Source: Phycisphaerales bacterium (lineage in GTDB: Bacteria > Planctomycetota > Phycisphaerae > UBA1845 > G020352895). From it: DNA of 47,147 nt. Each line of letters starts with the position of its first letter. The first letter of the stretch is position 1. Location of the stretch: contig CP070685.1 of assembly GCA_020352895.1 (NCBI GenBank), positions 1,730,773-1,777,919 on the forward strand. The letters are read 5' to 3'. Below, piece by piece: positions 1 through 6,823 of the stretch. The notes beneath the pieces were generated by a model. The model searched no databases and was not told the origin of the DNA. It saw only the letters and a program-made list of their open reading frames with translations. The translations under genes and the position numbers were made by a program.

Positions 1-461
1 CGCAGCGTGCGGTAATTCTTGCGATAGCGCAGGTAGCGGGCCAGGGCCATCACGAAGGCGATCTTCATGAATTCGCTCGGCTGGAACTGGAAGCCCGGTA
101 GTCGGATCCAGCGGCACGCCCCGCGAATCTCGGGGACGACTGGAGCCAGCGGCACGAGGCGAGCCACCACGAGCAACACCAGCAGGACGAGCATGAGGCC
201 GAAGAACGGGTAGGCATGCCGACCGTAGTGGCGATAGTTCATGGAGCAGACCAACGCGATAGCCAGCAACCCGGCAAAGATGAATAGGGTCTGTTTGACG
301 GTGTTCTTGGGGAATGCACTCTGCTCACGAGCCAATCCCATTTCGGTGGCGTAGATACAGCTCAGGCCCAGCAGGCTGAGGATGAGTACCGCGGCGACGA
401 TGCTCCAGCCGAGGCCCTTGGGGTCGATGCGCCTGAGATGGAACGCGACTACACCTTCCAC
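1..461 (-). CDS. rodA: RodA, SEDS-family peptidoglycan glycosyltransferase (partial, C-terminus outside window)
   Basis: This is the N-terminal 153 or so residues of RodA, the polytopic SEDS glycan polymerase that works with PBP2 in lateral wall synthesis. The visible part has three hydrophobic segments, then the family-typical stretch with GACRWIRLPG and the FQPSEFMKIA motif. The rest of the protein runs off the left edge. I chose a GTG start (459-461) because it lies 9 bp past the mrdA stop and a GGAG ribosome-binding site sits about 6 nt upstream of it. No ATG fits the conserved N-terminus. It is the last visible gene of the mreD-mrdA-rodA unit. Identity is secure from the motifs; the start codon is slightly less certain. 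Confidence 0.93.
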   Translation of the reverse strand, partial: MEGVVAFHLRRIDPKGLGWSIVAAVLILSLLGLSCIYATEMGLAREQSAFPKNTVKQTLFIFAGLLAIALVCSMNYRHYGRHAYPFFGLMLVLLVLLVVARLVPLAPVVPEIRGACRWIRLPGFQFQPSEFMKIAFVMALARYLRYRKNYRTL

Positions 462-470
462 GCCGACTCC

Positions 471-2609
471 TCACCCCGTGTGCGAGGCCCACTCGCCGCG
501 CGCGTACTGCGGGAACCTCTCGATGATCATGCGACAAATGTCGGCGGCCACCGGCCCGGCGTGCCGCCCTCCCGAGCCGCCATATTCGAGCAGGACCGCG
601 AAGGCGAAGGAAGGACGTTGGCCTGCACGGAGTATGCCATTGGATTGGGGTTGCACGAAACCGATGAACCAGGCGTGTGAGGGGCGGGCCTTCTCCGCAC
701 CGGGCGGGTGCGGCCACCAGCGCTGCACTTCGAGTGTCAGATCGTTGACCTCACCGCCGTCGGATTCGACCCGCGCGATCAGCCAATGACGAGCCTGTCG
801 CTCGGTGTGAGCGGGGATGATCTGCTGACGGGTGAGGCCGTCGGCGTCCCGCCAGGAAGCCAGGAAGGACAGGGCGCGGCAGGAGGTCTCGGCGCTGCCC
901 GACTTGCCGCATATTTCGTATTCGTCGCTGAGCAACTTGACCGATCGATATGCGGTTCCGCCGGGTTCGTTGACGACCTGCCACATCCCTTGGCGGATTG
1001 TGGTCCACGTGGCCGGGCTCACAGGAAGCCGCCATGCTCCGCGCTCGCGCCCGTCGTTGGCCACGATCGTGGCGGGCATGTATGAGCCAGTGGCGTACAC
1101 GGCTGCCAGATTGGCCGCCTGCACCGGCGTGATGAGCAGTTCACCCTGGCCCACGGCATAGTTGCGACCGTCGGCTTTGTAGTAGTGCCGCTTATCCGTA
1201 TGGCGGGCCAACCAAGCTGGGCCAGGCACCAATCCGACAGCCTCTTCGATCAATCCGAGGCCGGGCGAGCGCCCGAGTCCGGCCATTTGGAACCATTCGC
1301 ACAGACGCCGCCCCCCCATTCTCTCGCCGACGGTGTAGAAGAACACCTGACAACTGTTCTTGATTGCACCGAGACCGTCGAGCACGCCGTGCCGGACGGG
1401 TTGGCCGGTGACATAGCTACGCCACTCCCTCCAGATGTCGGGCTGGCTGGGAAACAGTGAACCCTGGCACTCGATGGTGAAGTCCGAGGGGATGATGCCG
1501 GCGCTGAGCGCGCCGGTGAGCACTATGGGTTTGACGATCGAGCCCGGGGCATACTGCCCCGAAACGGCCCTCCAAAGTAGGGGTGAGTACAGTGTATCTG
1601 CGGCGAGTTCGTCAAAGCGATCGCGGTAGTCGCCGGGAACGAAACCAGGGTAGCTGACCAAAGCCAGGACTTGACGCGAGGCCAGGTCGAGGATCACGGC
1701 CGCGGCGCCGGTAGCCGTCTCACTGCGGATGACGGCTTCGGCCAGCATGTCGTAGATGCGATGTTGCAGGTCCAGGTCGAGGCTCAGCACCACGTCCGCG
1801 CCGCGGGTCGGCTCGATTCGCCGGGTCACTTCGCCGTCGAGGTTCATGACGATCTGACCCCGTGATCCCCGCAGCATCGCTTCGCAGGCATATTCCAATC
1901 CGGCCGTTCCGCAAAGGTCGCCCTGGCGATACTCGCGCAGGATGTCGCCGCGATGCGGATCCTCGTTCAGGTCGTGCATGGACACCTGGCCCAAACGGCC
2001 GATCAGATGCCCGAGGGTCGGATCATCCAGGTGGCGTCGGGTCGTGCCGGCCCGCACTTCGACCCCAGGGAGATCGTTCAGGGCTATTCGCACGCGTACC
2101 TGCTGCCGGTCGTTCAAATCGCGGACAATGGGGTGGAGCGAGACTTCTTCACGCATGGTGGTTTCGTAACCATGCCGTTCCGCGAAATCGCGGCGGATCA
2201 GATCCACGCGATGCATGAGTGTGCGGCAACGCTGGTCGATCTCGTCCGGCGACATCCCCGACAGCCGTGAGAGTTGGCGCCACATGTGCGCGACCCTTTC
2301 CCGGAGGGCTGTCTCATTAATGCCCAAAGATCGGGCCAGACGCCGTAGGTATTCGGGGTCGTCGGAAATCAATCCGTAGTGAACACAGATATCCCAGGAA
2401 GGTTCCTCACTGGCCAGGACCTCGCCGTTGCGAGCCAGGATGCGGCCCCGTACGGCCGGGATGTACTCAATCGGCCGGATGAGCATTCTTTCGGCCGTTT
2501 CTCGATAGGCCGAGCCGCGGGCCACTTGCAGCTCGGCCAGGCGAGCGACCATAAGAATCGCGCCCATTCCCAGCAGATAGAGCAGAATCTTGAGTCGCCC
2601 CTCGAACAT
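471..2609 (-). CDS. mrdA: Penicillin-binding protein 2, elongasome transpeptidase
   Basis: A class B PBP of 712 residues that cross-links peptidoglycan during elongation, partnered by the adjacent RodA. An N-terminal membrane helix (about residues 8-28) is followed by a PBP dimerisation domain and a transpeptidase domain. The three active-site motifs are visible: SxxK as SIVK (Ser357, Lys360), an SxN/SxD-type motif as SCQ (Ser419), and KSG at 569-571. KSG replaces the usual KTG, a conservative change. About 70-80 residues separate KSG from the conserved HAWFIGF segment, which looks like an insertion in the C-terminal part of the domain. It lies 72 bp after mreD and 9 bp before rodA, so cotranscription is likely. 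Confidence 0.95.
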   Translation of the reverse strand: MFEGRLKILLYLLGMGAILMVARLAELQVARGSAYRETAERMLIRPIEYIPAVRGRILARNGEVLASEEPSWDICVHYGLISDDPEYLRRLARSLGINETALRERVAHMWRQLSRLSGMSPDEIDQRCRTLMHRVDLIRRDFAERHGYETTMREEVSLHPIVRDLNDRQQVRVRIALNDLPGVEVRAGTTRRHLDDPTLGHLIGRLGQVSMHDLNEDPHRGDILREYRQGDLCGTAGLEYACEAMLRGSRGQIVMNLDGEVTRRIEPTRGADVVLSLDLDLQHRIYDMLAEAVIRSETATGAAAVILDLASRQVLALVSYPGFVPGDYRDRFDELAADTLYSPLLWRAVSGQYAPGSIVKPIVLTGALSAGIIPSDFTIECQGSLFPSQPDIWREWRSYVTGQPVRHGVLDGLGAIKNSCQVFFYTVGERMGGRRLCEWFQMAGLGRSPGLGLIEEAVGLVPGPAWLARHTDKRHYYKADGRNYAVGQGELLITPVQAANLAAVYATGSYMPATIVANDGRERGAWRLPVSPATWTTIRQGMWQVVNEPGGTAYRSVKLLSDEYEICGKSGSAETSCRALSFLASWRDADGLTRQQIIPAHTERQARHWLIARVESDGGEVNDLTLEVQRWWPHPPGAEKARPSHAWFIGFVQPQSNGILRAGQRPSFAFAVLLEYGGSGGRHAGPVAADICRMIIERFPQYARGEWASHTG

Positions 2610-2681
2610 GCCAAACTACGAGCACCCAGCAACGGTGCAAGCCTCGCGATGCAGTGCCTTCGCCAACACAGCCAGGGCGAG

Positions 2682-3200
2682 TCAGATCGTGCCCAGGCGG
2701 ACCCGTCTCAACCGGGTCAGGCCCAGAAGGCGTCCAACCTTCAAGTACAACCAGTGCGCGGGGAAGGACCACAAAGCCGTGTACATGGCCGCGCCGATGG
2801 CCTCAAGAGCCACGGAACCTTCGTACTGCCCGACCCCTTCCTGCACGATTCGCAGCACGCCGATCACGGCCTGAGCCAGCAAACCGGCAAGCAGCGTCAC
2901 CAGGACATAAGTCATAAGGGCGTCTCGAAACAGCAACTCGCGCACCTTCACTATGAGCAGAGATATCGATCCATAGCAAAACGTGAATACGCCCAGCGAA
3001 ATGATGGTGTTGAGGTCCACGAAGAGCCCTACCATGGCAGAAGCATAAAGGGCGTGGTTGGCCCGGGCCGTCAGCGAGATGGCTACCACCAGCAGGAACG
3101 GCCAGTCCGGGCGTACGCCGCCGATCTGCACCCGGGAGGCCAGAGTGGTCTGCATGGCCACGACCAGGGCCGCCAGACAGACCCAGACAATCCATCGCAT
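2682..3200 (-). CDS. mreD: MreD-like rod-shape-determining membrane protein
   Basis: A hydrophobic protein of 172 residues with about five membrane spans. An N-terminal span (MRWIVWVCLAALVVAMQ) is followed by the MreD-like 'RPDW' turn and a conserved acidic loop (GLFVDLNT). MreD is an inner-membrane component of the elongasome and its gene typically sits beside mrdA and rodA, as here. The open frame extends further upstream, but the ATG at 3198-3200 has a GGGGAAG ribosome-binding site about 6 nt away and begins the first hydrophobic helix, so I used it. Unusually, mreC and mreB do not precede it: the next gene upstream is a secreted protease. Assignment rests on topology, the RPDW turn and context. 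Confidence 0.82.
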   Translation of the reverse strand: MRWIVWVCLAALVVAMQTTLASRVQIGGVRPDWPFLLVVAISLTARANHALYASAMVGLFVDLNTIISLGVFTFCYGSISLLIVKVRELLFRDALMTYVLVTLLAGLLAQAVIGVLRIVQEGVGQYEGSVALEAIGAAMYTALWSFPAHWLYLKVGRLLGLTRLRRVRLGTI

Positions 3201-3416
3201 GACTGCTTCCCCTGCCACGCAAAGTAGGCGGCAGCGCACCTGCCGCGGTGAATCCGCGCCGTTCCAATGCGCCATGGCCCGGTCGGTCAGGCGCTCAGTG
3301 CTCGCCGGGAGGACCGCGTGCACGCCGCGCCGTGCACGCTTCCTTTGTAACCGACGCACGCGAGCAAAGCCAGTCCAAAGCTGGGGAGTTGTGAATAACC
3401 TTGGCCGCGGCCGTGG
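3201..3416. promoter_or_regulatory. Leader region upstream of mreD with a perfect 9-bp palindrome
   Basis: This gap separates the S8 protease stop from mreD. It holds a perfect inverted repeat, GCGTGCACG at 3316-3324 and CGTGCACGC at 3331-3339, with a six-base loop. No T-tract follows it on the minus strand, so it is not a classic intrinsic terminator for the protease. It could be an operator or an RNA hairpin in the mreD leader, whose start is about 115 bp further on. No mreC remnant is detectable in any minus-strand frame. Confidence 0.4.
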
Positions 3417-6400
3417 CTACGGGGCCGAAGAGCGGCGGCGTGTCCGGCGAGTGCGTGCAAGCGTTGCCGCTGACAGACAGCAAAGCGCTAAGGTGCTCAC
3501 AGTGGCCACGCCGAGACCACATCCGGGCGTCGGGTTGGAGGCTGTGGCCGGAGTCGATTGCCCCGAAGCATCGGCCGGAGCGCCGGGGACCTGCTGAAGG
3601 GCGGCGGGATCACACGCGTCACCCACGCCGTCGCCATTCCCGTCATCCTGGCTGGGGTTGGCCCGGGCCGGACAGTTGTCGAGGCAGTCAGCAACGCCAT
3701 CGGAGTCGGCGTCGGTGTCGGGGACGCCGCAGCCGCAGGCACCGCGCAGGCTCTTGGCGGGATCGTCGGGGCACTCGTCGATGCAGCCGTCGGGGATACC
3801 GTCACCATCGCTGTCGAAGTCGCTCACACCGCAACCACAGAGGCCGGGATCGCGCTTGTACGGGTCAAACGAACAGGTGTCCCGGCAGTCGTAAACGCCG
3901 TCGGTGTCCGTGTCGTCGTCGGGGACACCACAGCCACAGACGCCCGGCAGGACCTTTCCGTCGTCCGCGGCGCACAGGTCGACGCAATCGGGGGTCTCGT
4001 CCCCGTCGCCGTCAGTCTCCAATTGGCCACAGCCGCACACCTGAGGATCGGTCTTACTCGCGTCCAGGGGGCATCCGTCGTTGCAATCCAGCACCGTGTC
4101 GTCGTCGCTGTCCACGTCAAGGAAACCGCAGCCGCAGACACCGGGCTCAATCTTGTCTACATCCTCGGGGCACCCGTCGAAGCAATCGATGACGGCGTCG
4201 CCGTCGGTGTCGTCAGCTTCTTCGGTGACGCCGCACCCGCACACACCCGGGTCAATCTTGACCGGGTCGTCCGGGCAGCCGTCCGCGCAATCGGCCAAGT
4301 CGTCGCCGTCGGCGTCGACGTCGGGCAGACCGCAGCCGCACTGGCCGGGGTCCAGCTTGTCGGGGTCCAAATAGCAGATGTCGTTGCAATCGGCCGTTTT
4401 GTCGCCATCGCTGTCGGTGTCGGGTAATCCGCAGCCGCACTCGTCCGGTGAGATCTTGTCGGGATTCTGGGGGCACCCGTCGGCGCAGTCGGGCATCTCA
4501 TCGCCGTCGGTGTCCGTCTCCTGCTCGCCGCAGCCGCAGTACAGCGGCTCGGTCTTATCGGGGTCGTTCGGGCAGCCATCGATGCAATCGGGCGTCTGAT
4601 CGTCATCGGTATCGGTCAGGTCATCCGGCTGGTTGCAGCCACAGACACCCGGCTCGGTTTTGAACGGGTCGTAGGGACAGTCCTCACACCCGTCGATGAC
4701 GCCGTCCGAGTCACTGTCGGTGTCGCAGGTGTCGGGGTTGAGGTTTTCATCGCAGTCCTGGGCCAGCCCCTCAGTGACTTCGATGTCATCGTCCAGACCA
4801 TTGCTGTTGCAGTCCGGCCCGGCGGTAAGGATCAGCGAGAAGTCCTGGCTGCCGTCGGTTAGCAAGCCGCTGTGGGAGACCTCGATGATGTAATCGCCGG
4901 GCATGAGCAACTGGACGAACACCTGCTCGACGTTGTCACGGTGGTTAACGCCGCGCTGGGCCGCACCGGAGGGGTAAGTCGGATTCAGGATCCAGGGATA
5001 GTGCATCCCGCCCGAGGCGGCAGGCTTGACGATGAGGTTGAGGTCGTTGACCAGCATGCTCACAGGCGGGTTCAGGGAGAGTGGCTGGGGCATCCCCGGC
5101 GGATCGGTCCAGCATATGGTGGCCCGGAAGGGCCGTGCATCCTCCAGCGTCACGGTGAGCTGGAAGGTGCCGCCAGCAGTCAGGGTTTCCTCGCGGATGG
5201 TGTCATCGTCATAGCTGTCGTTGGTGATCCGCCCTGCGGCTCGAGCCACGTTGAGCAGACCCCAGCCATACATGTAATCGGGGCCGGGATAGTCCCCGCA
5301 CTCGCCGGCGGTATGCAGCACCAGAGCCTTGAGCGTGGCCGCCCGCATATCCGCCCCGCCGTGGGTGGCCCGGTAGTGTTGAATGAGTAGGCCCAGCGAA
5401 CCGCTCGTGTTGGGTGTGGCCATGGAGGTTCCGCTGAGAGGCAGGTAAGAGGTATCCGATTCGTGGATGCAGGAGTAAAGTCCGACGCCGTTGGCGCAGA
5501 GATCCGGCTTGATGCGGCCGTCATCGGTCGGCCCCATGGAACTGAAGGTGGCGGGGAGCACGGAAGCCGGCCCGGCGTAGCCGCCCTGCAAATCCCGGAC
5601 TGCGCCGACCGTGAGGACATTCTTGGCCAGGGCTTTCCCCGAGATGGAATCATAGCCGTACAGGCCACCATCCAGATTGAACATCTCGTCGGTGATGGTG
5701 AAGTTCAGTGAGCCACACGGGCGAGCCCAGTGTTCGACGACGGGCACGAGGTCGGGATCGTGCCAGTAGTTGGGGCCTTCGCTGCGGTCGTTGCCGGCAG
5801 CCCAGCAGGCCAGGTAATACGGAGCGTTGTAGGCCAGAAGATCCGTCTGCCGGGTCTGGTTGCTGTAAAATCCGAAGGCATAATCGTCCGCCTCGGAGAT
5901 GCACTGATTGCCAAGCCAGGCCCACAGACCGTCGCCGTACCAGTCCTCCTCCCAGCCATGGGCTTCGCCGTAGGAATGGTTGGAAACCAGAAGGCCGTCG
6001 GCCGCGGCTGCGGACATCTCCCCGATGTCGCCGGTCCATTCGTAAGCGTCGAGGCTGCCGGCAAAGGACATGCCCTTGGCGAGGGGATCGATCCCTGCGC
6101 CGATCATGGTGCCGGCCACGTGTGTGGCGTGGCGATTGAGTGTGGCCACGCCGTCGCGCTGGACGGCGCGGCCGAGCGTGCCGTCGAGGTGCGTCCCGGT
6201 GAACTCGACATGGGTATCGCGCACCTTGCCGGCATCCCAGATAGCCAGGAGGGTCCCACCGCCGTCAAGTTCGAGCCCGGTACTGCCGCCGGGCCAAAGC
6301 TCATCAGCGCCGACGGTGTCTGCCGCCACCACGTTGCAGGTTTTATAGAAGACAGGCTGGCCGTCCCGAACGGCCATCAGTTCGAGCACGGTGCCACGAG

Positions 6401-6632
6401 ACGTTGTGTGTCGCACAGGCACGTCGTGTTCTTGAGCCCAGGCTTCGGCCGCGGACTTGTCGGCCGCGGCCTGCTCAGACCAGAGGTGGGCAGTCTGCTC
6501 AAGTTCGTCAACGCGAGTGACACGTTGGGCGGATGCCGCAGTGGCCGACAGCCACAGGACGGCCGGCAGAACGACAAGCATGCGAAGGCGGGCACGAGGG
6601 CGGAGTGCAGGCGGGCGCAGAGACGCAGTCAT
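3417..6632 (-). CDS. Secreted S8 (subtilisin-like) protease with cysteine/aspartate repeat tail and C-terminal anchor
   Basis: A secreted serine protease of 1071 residues. A signal peptide (about 1-36, ending ATAASA) is followed by an S8 catalytic domain with Asp133 (IWDAG), His168 (HATHVAGT), the oxyanion Asn281 (WAAGND) and Ser403 (LSGTSMATP). After a beta-sandwich-like region (about 460-610) come ten modules of about 33-36 residues that alternate calcium-binding aspartate runs (DSDGD) with CPxDPxK and PGxCGCG signatures, resembling thrombospondin type-3 repeats with an extra cysteine clasp. The C-terminus (1037-1071) has GCG, a hydrophobic helix and an Arg-rich end, suggesting a sorting or anchoring signal. 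It lies 191 bp downstream of an M6-like protease with the same tail; substrate unknown. Confidence 0.93.
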   Translation of the reverse strand: MTASLRPPALRPRARLRMLVVLPAVLWLSATAASAQRVTRVDELEQTAHLWSEQAAADKSAAEAWAQEHDVPVRHTTSRGTVLELMAVRDGQPVFYKTCNVVAADTVGADELWPGGSTGLELDGGGTLLAIWDAGKVRDTHVEFTGTHLDGTLGRAVQRDGVATLNRHATHVAGTMIGAGIDPLAKGMSFAGSLDAYEWTGDIGEMSAAAADGLLVSNHSYGEAHGWEEDWYGDGLWAWLGNQCISEADDYAFGFYSNQTRQTDLLAYNAPYYLACWAAGNDRSEGPNYWHDPDLVPVVEHWARPCGSLNFTITDEMFNLDGGLYGYDSISGKALAKNVLTVGAVRDLQGGYAGPASVLPATFSSMGPTDDGRIKPDLCANGVGLYSCIHESDTSYLPLSGTSMATPNTSGSLGLLIQHYRATHGGADMRAATLKALVLHTAGECGDYPGPDYMYGWGLLNVARAAGRITNDSYDDDTIREETLTAGGTFQLTVTLEDARPFRATICWTDPPGMPQPLSLNPPVSMLVNDLNLIVKPAASGGMHYPWILNPTYPSGAAQRGVNHRDNVEQVFVQLLMPGDYIIEVSHSGLLTDGSQDFSLILTAGPDCNSNGLDDDIEVTEGLAQDCDENLNPDTCDTDSDSDGVIDGCEDCPYDPFKTEPGVCGCNQPDDLTDTDDDQTPDCIDGCPNDPDKTEPLYCGCGEQETDTDGDEMPDCADGCPQNPDKISPDECGCGLPDTDSDGDKTADCNDICYLDPDKLDPGQCGCGLPDVDADGDDLADCADGCPDDPVKIDPGVCGCGVTEEADDTDGDAVIDCFDGCPEDVDKIEPGVCGCGFLDVDSDDDTVLDCNDGCPLDASKTDPQVCGCGQLETDGDGDETPDCVDLCAADDGKVLPGVCGCGVPDDDTDTDGVYDCRDTCSFDPYKRDPGLCGCGVSDFDSDGDGIPDGCIDECPDDPAKSLRGACGCGVPDTDADSDGVADCLDNCPARANPSQDDGNGDGVGDACDPAALQQVPGAPADASGQSTPATASNPTPGCGLGVATVSTLALCCLSAATLARTRRTRRRSSAP
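3600..4720 (-). repeat. Tandem coding repeats, ten cysteine/aspartate modules
   Basis: About ten imperfect tandem units of roughly 100 bp encode the calcium-binding modules of the S8 protease. Each unit carries an Asp-rich loop, a CPxDPxK-type segment and a (P)GxCGCG linker. The GC-rich periodicity keeps other frames open on the plus strand, giving apparent ORFs such as 3558-4427 that are not genes. The last four units are colinear with those of the neighbouring M6-like protease (about 7080-7390). Confidence 0.85.
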
Positions 6633-6708
6633 GAATGAGCCCTCCGGGCGGGATACAGATGGAAGGCGGGAACCCGCGCATAAGTCCAGCGCAGGCCTGT
6701 ACTACACC

Positions 6709-6738
6709 ATTGTACCATCGCGCCCTAGTGTCTGTCTT
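6709..6738 (-). promoter_or_regulatory. Putative sigma-70-type promoter for the S8 protease
   Basis: On the minus strand a TACAAT box (6709-6714) lies 18 bp from AAGACA (6733-6738). Transcription would start about 70 nt upstream of the S8 protease start codon. The -10 matches five of six consensus bases, the -35 four of six. If used, the S8 gene is transcribed independently of the upstream M6-like gene. Confidence 0.35.
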
Positions 6739-6823
6739 GATCTCGGAGATTCTTGGGTCCGAAGCGGCCAGAACCGGGCACGGACGGCCGTTGGGGGAGA
6801 GGGGCATCGCTCGGAATGCCAGG

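Noticed and set aside
3558-4427. Long plus-strand open frame (289 codons) opposite the S8 protease repeats
   Set aside because: It is antisense to the repeat-coding region, has a biased Val/Ala/Gly composition produced by the GC-rich periodic repeat, and no family motif.
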